DNA of 64,000 bases from Phytophthora colocasiae (GCA_018806915.1 JAGKQI010000097.1:620001-684000); one strand, 5' to 3'; counted from the stretch's first letter, positions 1 to 10,389 are shown. Program-made: numbers and translations. The notes: generated from the letters alone by a model not told the origin.

Positions 1-828
1 GTAGAAGTGCGCGTGGGTCTGTGCAGCCGCCAGAGCCTCATCCTGCTTCTTGTGCTTGTCGCAGAGCTTCTGGCCCGCTGAAAGGTAGCAAAGAGCTCTC
101 AGTAGCCTCGAACGATTCGTCCAGAGCACTCCCAGTTGGTTCAGTAGCTCCACCACGTACGTCAGGAACTCTTCATGCTCGTTCTTCACTTCGACTTGTG
201 GTATTTCCTTTAAAAGCTTCTGTACAGACTCTTTAGCTTCCGTTTGGGCTCCAGATCCATCATCAACTGTGATATCCGTCGTGAACTTGACTAATTCTGG
301 GAAGAAGAAGTTGCCAGCCTCCTCTAGAGCAGGCTGAGCGTCTACAGCACAAAAAAAGTCATAAAATCATTTCCAAAGCTCAGTTTTAAGCCACAAAATG
401 ACGGAAAACTCGCGTACTGTGAGGTTCTTCCACAGCCAAGTAGGTAACACCTAACTTGATGGCTGTGACAGCGGTTTCCTGCAGGTTAGCAGCACATAAC
501 GACCTAGTTTGAGTACTGATATAGCCTAAATCTACTCTCCTGTGCCTTCTACTAGGAATTACGTACAGCGGGAGCCAAATCTGTCGTCCTGAGCTTCTTC
601 AGAATCTCAATTACGCGGTATTGAGCTGCATAAGGCGTCGATTCTGGGCATTCTTCCTAAGTGAGTAAAACAAATAATGTTCAACATAAGTTTTTGAGGT
701 CAATACGATGAGGATGGAAGATATAAGGGTATGTGTGGATAGAGGAGATCAATGCGCCTTTAACGCACCGCTGATATAGCCTCAATATGCTGTAGAATCG
801 CAGGGAAGTTCTCGGGAAGATCGCTCAT
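1..828 (-). CDS. KIF-binding protein (KIFBP/KBP) homologue, N-terminal exons, runs off the window
   Basis: Minus-strand gene read as four exons with GT-AG introns: 828-769 (start MSDLPENF...), 656-567, 478-418 and 341-1. Each junction keeps one open frame. The product resembles the N-terminal half of KIFBP. It has a KLGVTYLAVEE stretch like the HLGVNHIDTEE of animal KBP, then LNQLGVLW, an ALCYLSAGQKLCD helix and a QTHAHFY end like the YTHNLYYLAQVY segment. KIFBP is a TPR-like alpha-solenoid that binds kinesin motor domains and controls microtubule-based transport; that role is known from animals and inferred here. The start is the first ATG before exon 1 and follows a short unstructured leader. 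The gene lies 140 bp downstream of the COPI-associated gene on the same strand. The C-terminal half is outside the window. Exon limits are my own splice reading. Confidence 0.72.
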
Positions 829-968
829 GCTTGCAGGGATTGGGCGGCTGTTGAATTATAGGCTATGAAAATATTTACCCCTTAATGATTTGGTTAAAAA
901 GGTTTCAATATTGCATATATCGCAGATAGAAAAGAAAATATTACTTCAACGTAACCGGTATCACCGAT

Positions 969-1598
969 CTACGGCGTGTGCATCCACGACGGCAAGTTAC
1001 TGTCTCCATGAACCATTGGTGACGCAGCCACGGGTGGAGCCGAAGCAACAGGTACTTCCACTTGAGCTACTGGTTGCACAACGGCTTGGAACGGTGCTTT
1101 TTCCTTTGGTAGCGGCGTAGATGTGACTGGTAGTGCAGTTAAAACCGGAACTCGAGTAGTAGGACCCGTTTCCGCATTGCGACGTGGTGCACTGTTATTC
1201 CCAAATGCGAAGATGGCCAGTATCTGCAAGCCAGCCATCACAATCAGCGCTATCCCTTCGATAATCAAGATGAGGTTGTCGCTACAGTCGCACTGGTGGT
1301 CCCTGGTCTTCCCCAGTAGAGCAGTCATAATGCCACTCACAGCGAAGATACAGGAGCGACCGAGACGGTATCGCATGAACCCGAAGAAGAAGAAGAAAAG
1401 CTCCCACTTGGACTCTCCAAACGCCAATATCAAGCCGAAACAGACGCCTAAAAAGCAGAGACAGCCGAATTCCGCTTGGGTGTCGACTGCAGTCACCGAC
1501 AGTTGCATGGTGTTGAACCCCATACATGACACAACGAAGAGCATGAAGCCTACTATGGCACTCACGAGACGTAGAAGCCCCTTCGGTGAGATCAACAT
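969..1598 (-). CDS. COPI-associated / TVP15-like four-TM membrane protein
   Basis: A 209-residue protein with four hydrophobic segments at about residues 8-28, 44-63, 66-96 and 109-133, followed by a Pro/Ala/Val-rich cytosolic-type tail. The pattern is GESKWELFFFFFGFMRYR then LGRSCIFAVSGIM, ahead of the last TM. It fits the COPI-associated protein family (yeast Golgi protein Tvp15), small tetraspan proteins of Golgi and early endosomes; function is poorly known. The assignment rests on topology and the W-E-L-F...R-Y-R...G-R motif, not on a search. This is the only full-length copy. Its first roughly 26 codons and upstream region are repeated at about 7,061-7,450 and 47,260-47,660 as part of the local triplication. 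It is divergent with the S33 peptidase gene, sharing a roughly 240-bp intergenic region. Confidence 0.62.
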   Translation of the reverse strand: MLISPKGLLRLVSAIVGFMLFVVSCMGFNTMQLSVTAVDTQAEFGCLCFLGVCFGLILAFGESKWELFFFFFGFMRYRLGRSCIFAVSGIMTALLGKTRDHQCDCSDNLILIIEGIALIVMAGLQILAIFAFGNNSAPRRNAETGPTTRVPVLTALPVTSTPLPKEKAPFQAVVQPVAQVEVPVASAPPVAASPMVHGDSNLPSWMHTP

Positions 1599-1841
1599 GG
1601 TGACGGAACCTAAATGGAAGTGGTAGTCGCCAAGTTGATGCTAAAGTTACACTTGAAAGTGGTTTCCTCTCCGCCTGAAACGCACTACAGATACCAGTAG
1701 CTTCTAGACGGAGACGGTCATTTGTTCTTTTAGAAGCACCGACACCAAACGGATACTACTAGCAACTCTACCAGATTCCATAGGTCATTCGAAAGCCAGA
1801 GGGAGGTGGCTTTTTCGACCAGCAAAACTGGCACCCAAGCC

Positions 1842-2424
1842 ATGAAGCTCTCTCACATCCTGACATTGTCGGTGTTTTCATCAGTGTCAGTAGTGAAGAC
1901 CCAGTTAAATGGCTGGTACCCTGGCTCAGACTACACTTTTTCAGATGAAGGCGCTCCAGAAGACCTAATCAAGGCTGAATGTGGCACCTACAATGCCCCA
2001 CTATGCTACCCAGGAATCTGTGATTCTACCTCGGAAACTACCGTTGACATCTTCGTCAAACGGATTCTGGCATCCAACAAGTCGGATACTGCGACGAATG
2101 TGTGGGTTCTACAAGGAGGTCCAGGGTATTCTTCCACTGCGATGGAATCGTTGATGGTCGATCTTTACGATCAACTGGAAGGGACTGTGAATGTGTACAC
2201 AATGGACCAAACGTAGTACCTTTCTAGATTGTGTGGCAGCCCAAGCAACTACTACCGGTTCTCCCCATGGCGGTAGTATTGATCCAGCAGAAGTTCCTTT
2301 TTGTGCAGGAAACGATTCACAGGTCGGACCCTGAAGTTTACATGGATACACCACTCTACTGCGCGTTCTCTAAGGAGAATTCTACCGTTTGCAACGAGCT
2401 CAACATCAGTGACTAATGACTAAT
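1842..2424 (+). pseudogene. Secreted S33-family serine peptidase, copy A (internally deleted)
   Basis: Starts like copies B and C with a signal peptide (MKLSHILTLSVFSSVS) and reaches the oxyanion-loop motif LQGGPGYSS. It then breaks: about 11 bases encoding the D-H-R-G-T-G region are missing, causing a stop near 2,214. The following sequence jumps at about 2,310 from the PFCAG region to the C-terminal SDPEVYMDTPLYC region, and stops at 2,416. The nucleophile GVSYG segment and the rest of the alpha/beta-hydrolase core are absent. Relative to copy B, about 100 bp just upstream of the ATG, including the initiator element, are also missing. It is therefore probably neither transcribed from its own promoter nor functional. 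The CRN1 gene begins 100 bp downstream. Confidence 0.85.
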
Positions 2425-2494
2425 GACTACACAAGTACGCGGAAATACTCCATCTCCGTCTAAATACGCTAGGAAATTCTCCCTCCCTTCTTCC

Positions 2495-2508
2495 TCATTC
2501 CAGAATCC
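2495..2508 (+). promoter_or_regulatory. Initiator-like element of CRN1
   Basis: TCATTCCAGAATCC lies 30 bp before the CRN1 ATG and resembles the oomycete initiator consensus (TCAYTYY followed by an A/T-T-T flank). The same element precedes CRN2 (37,403-37,416) and, with small changes, both CRN-NTPase genes (5,121-5,134 and about 40,150-40,163). All four CRN genes thus share one core-promoter block. Confidence 0.5.
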
Positions 2509-2524
2509 GCCGGCTTGAGAAAAA

Positions 2525-4417
2525 ATGGTAAAGCTCTTCTGTGCGATCGTTGGTATGGGGGGGAGCGCGTTCCCCGTAATCATCGGTGAGAGTGAGTCAG
2601 TGGGGGACCTGAAGGAGGTGATCAAGGCGAAGAATGAAGACATCAAGGGTCCTGCGCGTCACCTGCAGCTCTTCCTGGCGAGGACGGAGGACGGCGGGTG
2701 GCTGCGGTCGGATGACCCTAACGTGATTAGTATGCGAAGTGGAGACATTCCTGAGCAAGTGAAGAAGCTGCTGAACGACGAAATCGACCCAGCAGAAGAG
2801 ATTGGCGACTTGTTTGGAGATGTTCCGACGAAGAAGACGATCCACGTGCTGGTGGGGGCTCGGGCTGGGACTGGTGGCGAGCGGGAACACAAAAGTATAC
2901 TCACAAACCATGCATTGACGAGGATCCCAGAAGACAATGTTCGATTTTGGCATAATATGGCGGAAGAAATTCGCGAACAGAATCGCGAACTCTTAAGAAA
3001 ACTTGACAGAGCTATAAAACCCGCGACATCGACTAAATCCGATTCAGAGTTGGGTAGAGATCGTTGGAGAATATTGAGTACTGGTGGATACGTCTTGGAT
3101 GCTCAACCAACATTCGGAGATGCCTTATGGTCGATGGAAGTTCAGGCGCAAGTCGACTCCATTAAGAAGGAGGAATCATTTGACGCATTCATTACTCCTT
3201 ACTTCAGCGATATACTGGACGGCCTCGGTGTTGTATTCGTCAATAGCAAGCGTTATCCATGGTTGCCGCAGTCTCCATTTGACAACACTAAGACAAACCT
3301 CAAGCCAGGTGGATTTGTAACTCATCGTGGGATGTATTGCAAGGAGGAGGAACCAAATGATACGGTCATTCGCAAAGGTGGCTCATTTCGTTTTGGGAAA
3401 GCAGTGAAGGAACTGTTTGATTGCCTCATTCTCTTCGAGAGCAAGATCACTAATTTGAATGGGAAACCATTTGGCCAAGTCGTGCGATACGTAGAGCACC
3501 TTTTCCCTAAGGATGAAGGAAGTGTCGTTCTCTTCAACCGCACGGAGTTTTGGTTGATCAACAGCTTGGGCGGTGTTGTGGCACGTGTCATCAAGGCCAA
3601 GTGGGTCATGGAGGGTTCGAAAGCGTTGTTACGTGATTTTATTACCAAGAACTTGTCACCGTGGGTGACCCGTTTGACTGCTGCTTGCTCTGCGTTAAAC
3701 GTTGAGGTGGTGGAAGGTGATGCATTTCTCGGTCGTGGTGCATTTGGACGCGTTTTCAAGGTAAAACGACTGGGTCAAGATGGAGATGAATTGGCCTTGA
3801 AGATCGTGGAGGCGAGCTCGGCTGGACGTCTTTTTCAAGAAGTAGACGCGTTAAAGCTTGCTGCCCAGAAAACTAGTCTGACGACTAGATACGTGGCGGC
3901 TGCAGTGATTTCTGATGGGGTTGCGATGTTGCTGTCTCCTGTTGGGAAACCAATAGAATATCCTACCACAAGAGAAGAGGTTAAGCCCCTTTTTGATTTG
4001 CTATGGCAACTCCACTCTGCTAACGTGGTCCATGGAGATCCTCGCGTGCCGAATGTGATTGTCAAGAAGGATGGACAGAGTTTATGGATTGATCTTGTTG
4101 AAGGAAGAGCCGCGTGCCCCATACTAATGCAAAAAGACGCGGAGATCCTCACGCGGTCCATTCTTCACGTCCCTCGGAACGATTCACTAGACGAGTGTCT
4201 GGAGATGCTTATCAAAAAATATGGTAGAAGTCCTACAGAATTGAATCTCGATTGTCTGGCAATCAAAGTCGGCGAAAAGTTTCCTAAAGCTAAAGCGAAA
4301 CGTGGACAAGAGCTTTTGGAGGATGAGGAGGACAGTGATGACGAAGATAGTGACGAGGAGGAGAGTGACGATGAAAGCGACGATGAAGATGATGAAGAGA
4401 TCCGACGATACAAGTAG
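2525..4417 (+). CDS. CRN1: Crinkler effector with kinase-like C-terminal domain and acidic tail
   Basis: A 630-residue single-exon protein. Residues 1-110 form the ubiquitin-like CRN header, with LQLFLAR at 47-53 (the LxLFLAK translocation motif) and HVLV at 107-110. The middle (about 130-390) is an unassigned CRN region. From about 400 a protein-kinase-like fold is visible: glycine loop GRGAFGRVFK near 402, ALKIVE lysine near 427, catalytic-loop-like HGDPRVPNV near 503, and IDLVEG in place of DFG near 521. This resembles the D2 kinase domain of CRN8-type effectors. CRN effectors are delivered into plant cells and act mainly in the nucleus; that is family knowledge. The last roughly 40 residues (KRGQELL then an Asp/Glu/Ser run ending RRYK) are nearly identical in DNA to the 3' end of the GPx gene. 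Residues 47-110 match the CRN-NTPase header rather than CRN2, so this gene is a mosaic. Confidence 0.85.
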   Translation: MVKLFCAIVGMGGSAFPVIIGESESVGDLKEVIKAKNEDIKGPARHLQLFLARTEDGGWLRSDDPNVISMRSGDIPEQVKKLLNDEIDPAEEIGDLFGDVPTKKTIHVLVGARAGTGGEREHKSILTNHALTRIPEDNVRFWHNMAEEIREQNRELLRKLDRAIKPATSTKSDSELGRDRWRILSTGGYVLDAQPTFGDALWSMEVQAQVDSIKKEESFDAFITPYFSDILDGLGVVFVNSKRYPWLPQSPFDNTKTNLKPGGFVTHRGMYCKEEEPNDTVIRKGGSFRFGKAVKELFDCLILFESKITNLNGKPFGQVVRYVEHLFPKDEGSVVLFNRTEFWLINSLGGVVARVIKAKWVMEGSKALLRDFITKNLSPWVTRLTAACSALNVEVVEGDAFLGRGAFGRVFKVKRLGQDGDELALKIVEASSAGRLFQEVDALKLAAQKTSLTTRYVAAAVISDGVAMLLSPVGKPIEYPTTREEVKPLFDLLWQLHSANVVHGDPRVPNVIVKKDGQSLWIDLVEGRAACPILMQKDAEILTRSILHVPRNDSLDECLEMLIKKYGRSPTELNLDCLAIKVGEKFPKAKAKRGQELLEDEEDSDDEDSDEEESDDESDDEDDEEIRRYK

Positions 4418-4451
4418 AAAGTCATGTATCGTAAGCAAAAGGGGGTAGTTT

Positions 4452-4556
4452 TATCTACTACCAGCTATATTCGGCGCTTAAACTGGAGTTAAAGAGACCT
4501 TCGTACGCGTCGTCAGTACCTAAGAGTGCGTTTACATACTCCATTGGCGCTGCAAG
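4452..4556 (-). pseudogene. 3' end fragment of the S33 peptidase gene, inverted
   Basis: The reverse complement matches the last roughly 32 codons and stop of the S33 peptidase at 10,265-10,363. In the parent arrangement S33 (+) and GPx (-) converge with 26 bp between stops. Here CRN1 ends in the GPx tail on plus and is followed by the S33 end on minus, so the whole convergent junction has been flipped. The same block follows CRN2 at about 39,487-39,590. Confidence 0.8.
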
Positions 4557-4671
4557 TTTTTTTTTCTTACTGTAATTTATCCCTTTTAGACACTGGATTT
4601 GGGATATCCAGATGGAATCTTGCTGACTCCGCAATAAATCTGAGGTTTGGTAGAATCGGGCAGTTTGCGCT

Positions 4672-5082
4672 TGATGCTTGTTAGCAATAGCGAACGTCAC
4701 TCCAAAGTCCGCATATCGTTTCTAAACCTCATCGGAATCTCCTGGTTCTTGGCCTGCGAAGTCGTTTGACGGTATGTACTGCGATCACTATAAGACCCTG
4801 CTCACTGTACGTTTCATGAAGTGTCTACAGCTGCTCAATTGTCCTGCGTGTGTATTCACCACTAAAACCACTTTAAAACGGAAATCTGTTGGCTCAAAGT
4901 GGTCATTAGGAGGCTGAATTGTGTCGAAACGGAGAGCACTGCTTGAGAACCCACGAGAACTGACGAAAACTACGTATGAGGTGCGTATTTTGAGGCGTTA
5001 AGATGCGTCTGAAGACGAGCAGGAAGCAGCACAGAGAGCATTGATGACCACAAGGTGAGATGAAATGAACATTCCACATCAT
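4672..5082 (-). pseudogene. 5' part of the GPx gene, decayed remnant
   Basis: The minus strand matches the N-terminal half of GPx (compare 49,723-50,123), from the IANK region back through EPGDSDE, the SKC segment and the leader region. It has many small indels, for example in the 4,840-4,870 Cys region, and no open frame. About 100 bp of unrelated sequence (4,571-4,671) separates it from the S33 fragment. The block recurs at 39,695-40,090. Together with the captured tail in CRN1 it accounts for both halves of a GPx gene cut by an inversion breakpoint. Confidence 0.75.
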
Positions 5083-5144
5083 TAGTCAATCAGTGATAGT
5101 ACTATCTTCTCCCTTCTTCCTCATTCCAGAATACGTCGGCTCTC

Positions 5145-6977
5145 ATGGTAAAGCTCTTCTGTGCGATCGTTGGTATGGGGGGGAGCGCGTTCGAGGTGGA
5201 TATCGCTGAAGACGCTTCGGTGTCCGCGTTGAAAGTAGCAATCAAGAATAGAAAGAAAAATGCCTTGGATGGTGTCGACCCTGACGATCTGCAACTCTTC
5301 TTGGCGAGGACGGAGGATGGCGGGTGGCTGCGGTCGGATGACCCTAACGTGATTAGTATGCAAAGTGGAGACATTCCTGAGCAAGTGAAGAAGCTGCTGA
5401 ACGACGAAATCGACCCAGCAGAAGGGATTGGCGACTTGTTTGGGGATGTTTCGACGAAGAAGACGATCCACGTGCTGGTGAAGGCTCGGGTGCAACAGCC
5501 ACCTGTCAACCCTCCCCACATATTCCCGATCTATCGACCGAATGCAGAAGGACTTGATTTGAATTTCCCTCACCTTTCACGCGATGAACTAGTGCAGAAA
5601 TTATACAACGCGATAATCGTAACCAACGTCGCCTTCGGGATCAGGAAAGACCTCGCTGTTGACGTTATTTGCTCGCCGATATCCTGGCTTTCGCTATGTA
5701 CCTATCGCGTTTCATAGCGCCGCCGCTGATGCCACGACGATTCTCTCGAGCCATGGGATCGATATTGGTGGTAAAAAGTGTTCAATACCCGAAGGCAAGC
5801 TGTGCGTCTTCATGATGGATGACTGTCAACGACAGTATAAAGATTTGGATTTCTGGACTGGTCTGGTCAAGGGCTCGTCGTCATGGTTACCGAATCATGT
5901 CCGGTTCATCATATCTGCGACGCATTTGCTGGAGACAGACGTTCCTACCAGCCCTGTTGCCTTCAACAGCATTCCATGGAAGTTGACAAGAGAAGACTTG
6001 TTGATCAGTGATGTCGAGGCGCATGAATGTTTAGAGTTGGAGAACGGATTGCCGCCAAGCTGGCGATACCCGACACTTTTGGAGGTGATCATTCGAGAGT
6101 GCAATGGGCACATTGGTTCATTGCGCGTCTCCATTAACACAATTTACGCGCATTTTCAAAAGGCAGAACAACCAACCGACTGACATATTACATGTCAGGG
6201 GCCTTTGTGGAACAAATGACACGATGCTTCGGAAGCAATCACACAGCTCCAACCCATCCCGATCAGCAAAAGTTTCTTACGATGTGTTTGGTCAGCGACC
6301 CCACCTGTCATCCATTGGTGCAGGAATTGAGTCACGATGAAGAACAATGCTTTACAAGGTTAAAGAAGGCCGGTATTGTAGTTGAAGATGGCGGCTATGT
6401 GAAGTTTACATCTCCCTTAGCTGAGAGATACTACTACAAGTGGCTGTTTCCTGGTCGTGGATATGCAAATCCTACATCATTGTTTGAGCTGGTCCGGAAG
6501 GCGATTGGAAGTATGTCTGCTTCTGCACTAAAACAATCCGAATACGACTTTCCGAAAGAAGCTGTTTTCCAGCATCAGTTTATGGCTGCTCTTGCGCTTC
6601 ACACGACGAGCACGTGTTGCATATGCCCCGAACTATCGAGAGTGTTTCCTGCGTCACCCTGTCAACGCAACCAGCGCATCGATGGAGCGATTGACTTCTA
6701 TTTGAATGGAAGTCTTCGGTGGGGAATCGAATTACTCGTCAATGATGACAGGATCGGCAAGCATATGTCTCGATTCGCTCCAGAAGGGAAATATGCTGCG
6801 CTTGCAGCAAAAGAATACGCTGTCATCGATTTCCGAGGCAACAAGACTGGACAAATCACGGACGTTGACCGCATACCAGAGAGGGTCAGCGTTTTCTTTA
6901 AGCTGGGAGACTTCTCGTCATGTCGCTGCATTTTTGGATTAGTCGAGGACGCGGAACCGATCAGTTTGAAGTACTAA
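5145..6977 (+). pseudogene. CRN-NTPase copy A: Crinkler with P-loop NTPase and nuclease-like domain, frameshifted
   Basis: The header (MVKLFCAIVG..., LQLFLAR at residues 49-55, HVLV near 110) is open to 5,717. A P-loop (PSGSGKTS, 5,632-5,655) and a Walker-B-like VFMMDD lie in another frame that stays open to 6,183; the first frame break is therefore just before the P-loop, between about 5,620 and 5,632. A 10-bp deletion near 6,177 relative to copy B causes a second break. The third frame (6,192-6,977) carries a winged-helix-like stretch and IDFYLN...WGIELLV, then AVIDFR, resembling a PD-(D/E)XK nuclease core. NTPase plus REase-type domains are a known CRN C-terminal architecture. As assembled, no full product can be made. 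Copy B shares the first break but not the second. Alternatives are sequencing indels or recoding. Confidence 0.78.
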
Positions 6978-7060
6978 GTGCCTGGCGTACTCACCAGAAC
7001 AATACTAGTACCTCGCTAACAAAAAACGCATTAAGGCAGCGCAGAAGCGCTACTACCAGC

Positions 7061-7139
7061 CCATACACGATACAACGAAGAGCATGAAGCCTACTATGGC
7101 ACTCACGAGACGTAGAAGCCCCTTCGGTGAGATCAACAT
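7061..7139 (-). pseudogene. 5' fragment of the COPI-associated gene, copy B
   Basis: The first roughly 26 codons (ATG at 7,139-7,137) match the start of the gene at 1,598, then identity stops near 7,061. The shared upstream region (7,140-7,360) was duplicated along with it. This marks the left edge of duplication unit B. Confidence 0.8.
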
Positions 7140-7411
7140 GGTGACGGAACCTAAATGGAAGTGGTAGTCGCCAAGTTGATGCTAAAGTTACACTTGAAAG
7201 TGGTTTCCTCTCCGCCTGAAACGCACTACAGATACCAGTAGTTTCTAGACGGAGACGATCTTTTAGAAACACCGAAACCAAATGGATACTACACCATATT
7301 TCATGATTCCGTAGGTCATTCGAAAGCCAGAAGGTGGCTTTTTCGACCAGCAAAACTGTCTTTTCCTACTCCGACAGCCTCTGACGACTTCATCTCTTCA
7401 TCTTCAGCTCT

Positions 7412-7427
7412 CTCACTTTCAAATTAG
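7412..7427 (+). promoter_or_regulatory. Initiator element of S33 copy B
   Basis: CTCACTTTCAAATTAG, 24 bp before the ATG at 7,451, fits the oomycete initiator plus flanking promoter region consensus. It is conserved in copy C (47,624-47,639) and deleted from copy A. Confidence 0.55.
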
Positions 7428-7883
7428 CAGTACTTCGACAACATCCCAAGATGAAGCTCTCTCATGTCCTGATACTGTCGGTATTTTCATCAGTATCAGC
7501 AGTGAAGACCCAGTTAAATGGCTGGTACCCTTGCTCAGACTACACTTTTTCAGATGAAGGCGCTCCGGATGACCTACTTAAAGCTGAATGTGGCATCTAC
7601 ACTGCCCCACTATGCTACCCAGGAATCTGTGATTCTACCTCGGAAACTACCGTTGACATCTTCGTCAAACGGATTCTGGCATCCAACAATTCGGATTCTG
7701 CGACGAATGTGTGGGTTCTACAAGGAGGTCCAGGGTATTCTTCCACTGCGATGGAATCGTTGATGATTGATCTCTACGATCAACTGGAAGAGACTGTGAT
7801 GTGTACACAATGGACCATCGAGGAACCGGACGTAGTACCTTTCTAGATTGTGTGGCAGCCCAAGCAACTACTACCGGTTCTCC

Positions 7884-9063
7884 TAGTGTTCGCACTAACG
7901 CTAACTGTAGAGTTGGCGACCCTGTATATAAACAGTTAGTTAGTGTGTAGTAAAATTTACTAACATGTTGGTGGAGTTAGACGCTCACCCTTCGCTTACT
8001 GATCCTGAGCCTACAGTTCTGTTGAATGTTGAATGTTGAAGCTTTCTGTCGCGACTAGATTCGGGTTTTGCACTACCGGTATCAAAGACCGAGCCCTTTC
8101 CAGCTGCTTCAGATATCGTTGGCGGTCAGATGACAATGATCGGTTGGCTATCGAAGCGCCAACCGCCCTCGTTCGTCTCTCAGGTTACTTTTTAATCAAC
8201 GAGGTCACCTTCGTAAAGACCGCGACCAGGTGCTTTGAGATGCCCTCTCCATCGACACCCTCCAAGAAGGCCCGGTCTTACTTAGACGCATTCAACGTCG
8301 CTACGCCGCCTGCCAAGCCGACAAAATTCGACATAGCGATATACCTTACTCGTATTGGGTCTACAAACAAATTCGAGAGATGGTGGAGTATCGTTGGAAC
8401 TTTATTCATACATCGTAAATGGGTCTATCATACCTGTTGTGCCCGAAGCACCTCACAAGCAAGTGGCTTCCAGGTGACCAGGTGGCGACTAAAGTTCAAT
8501 TACGCCAGTACATCAATGAATTCTACCGTGACAGTGAAAGCACTGCTTCTCAGTGCAAGATAGAGCTTGCTCAGTTTATCAAAATGAGGATTACGTGTTC
8601 TACAACCCAAATGGAGCTCTACAAGGATATGGACGCACTGGAATACTGGCTTGATCATGGTGTGACTGAATTCCCGCTCTTGGCTCCAATTGCAACGAGA
8701 CTCTTTACGGTTCCTACCTCTTCTGCTGCTGCAGAACGTGTTTGGAGTGCCTTTGCTTTCGTGTGGTCTAAACGCCGCAATCGCTTGACAGCAGACAAAG
8801 TTGAGAAGTTAGTGTTTCTCTATACAAACTTCGCTCTGCTCGATACGGAGGACTCTACGGACTACGTGAGACGCGTGATTGAAGACTTGAAAGACGAAGC
8901 TACTGAAGACAGCGACGCATTGGCTGCGCAGGACAATACAGTACTACTATAGTCCTGTAGTTATATAGGAAGTCCACAACAAACAGGGTAACACGTTTGC
9001 TAACAGCACTAACAGTAAGTTAGTGTGTAGTAATTCTAGCAAACATGTTGGCGGAGTACACTA
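7884..9063. mobile_element. Non-autonomous hAT transposon
   Basis: An 1,180-bp insertion flanked by the 8-bp duplication GGTTCTCC (7,876-7,883 and 9,064-9,071), with short terminal inverted repeats TAGTGT(T/A)C. Subterminal blocks near both ends share GTTAGTGTGTAGTAA and an ACATGTTGG(T/C)GG stretch. The 8-bp duplication, TAGTG ends and internal transposase fragment identify a hAT element. Removing it restores the S33 sequence seen in copy C. Confidence 0.9.
8419..8952 (+). pseudogene. hAT transposase C-terminal dimerisation fragment
   Basis: A 177-residue open frame ending in the hAT C-terminal dimerisation signature: FPLLAPIATRLFTVP, then SSAAAERVWSAF and a KRRNRL...DKVEKLVFLYTN helix. The catalytic RNase-H-like core and zinc-finger N-terminus of a complete transposase (usually 600-700 residues) are absent, so the element would depend on an enzyme supplied elsewhere. 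The preceding 8,033-8,420 has no recognisable transposase domain. Confidence 0.8.
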
Positions 9064-10389
9064 GGTTCTCCCCATGGCGGTAGTATTGATCCAGCAGAAG
9101 TTCCTTTTTGTGCAGAAGATCTACAGTTCAAATGCGGAGATCTTGCCTCTTTTTCAGTCACAAGTGCAGCAGTGGATTTATCAGTAATGATCTCGGACTA
9201 CTCCAATGGTGCCAACACGACTGTGTATGGTGTGAGTTATGGTACAGCATGGGTAGAACGGTTGATCCATTTGAACCCTCCTACCGTTACTGGGTATGTC
9301 TTGGATAGTGTTGCAGTCAGTTCTGGAGCTCCAAGGGACAAGTTTGAGTACTTTTCCACTTGGAATATTGATTTTGGTGAGCTGGGGGACGCTTTTCTTG
9401 CTCTTTGTGAAGAAAATTTAGAGTGTAAAGCTCGGTTTGAGCCTAAAGGACTGGCGAATACACTTGAAGATCTACTGGAGACCTTTGACAAGGAACCAAT
9501 TCTACTTGCGCAGTGCTGATGAACTACTTGACGACCAATTTGATCAATGAACCACCAGCAATGATTCTACGTAGTGCGTTAGGTACACTACTGCAGCGTT
9601 TGACTCTTCGAAAGTTGATCGCCCCTCTCGTGTATCGTTTGAACCGATGTCACATGAAGATATCGAAGTTTTGACCTACTTCGGAACATACTACAACTAC
9701 GACGCAGCCTACAAAAGCCAAGATGATGCGTTCTACTCGCCACTACTGTACTACCTTATCATCTTGTCCGAGATGTGGGAGACTCCGACTCCTACGTCAA
9801 TGGAAATGAGGAAACGATTCACAGATGCCAAGATGTCGGACCCTGAAGTTTACATGGATACACCACTCTACTGTGCATTCTCTAAGGAGAATTCTACCGT
9901 TTGCAACGAGCTCAATGTCAGTGACTACGCGGGCAATGGGATCATCTACCAGCAGGACAAATACTGGAATACAAGTGCCGTCATCCCGGAACAGGCCAGT
10001 GTTCTCCTACTAAACGGTAGACTGGACCCGTTGACCCTACACAAGTACGCTGAAGCCTTACTGGAAGCTCTGGACGGTGACAACAAGGAGCTGGTGAGTT
10101 TCGAGTATTCAGTACATGACCAAATTTCATCCACACCTCTCGAAGAGAATGGAGACAGAAGTCACACGTGTGGACTCAATTTACTCGTGTCGTACGTGAA
10201 GAACAATGGCGATTTACAGCTTCTGGATAAATCTTGCGTTGACGAACAACCGGAATTCAACTATGCAGCACCAATGGAGTATATAAACGCACTCTTAGGC
10301 GCTGACGATGCGTACGACGGTGTCTTCAACTCCAGCTTAAGCGCTGAATACAGCTGGCAGTAGGTAAACCGCTTACGATACATCTCTTT

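Larger units (their letters stand above)
7451..10363 (+). pseudogene. Secreted S33-family serine peptidase, copy B (frameshifted, hAT-interrupted)
   Basis: The product family is an alpha/beta-hydrolase peptidase of the tripeptidyl/prolyl aminopeptidase type. It has a signal peptide (first ~18 residues), LQGGPGYSS oxyanion loop, GVSYG nucleophile elbow (9,229-9,243), a TAP-like C-terminal part with NGRLDP acid region and a VHDQ histidine candidate. The 5' half runs 7,451-7,883 and the 3' half 9,072-10,363; between them sits a hAT element with an 8-bp duplication. There are further 1-base losses near 7,797 (before the D-H-R-G-T-G segment) and near 9,498 compared with copy C. It converges on the GPx gene with 26 bp between stops. 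The family would be secreted into the host apoplast; this copy cannot give an active enzyme. Confidence 0.85.

Noticed and set aside
1123..1626. Plus-strand ORF of 167 codons opposite the COPI-associated gene
   Set aside because: It has no family signal, while the minus-strand frame has four well-formed TM helices and the right start; treated as a shadow.
7861..9071. Complete hAT transposon with functional transposase
   Set aside because: Only the C-terminal dimerisation region is readable; 1.18 kb is too short for a full enzyme.
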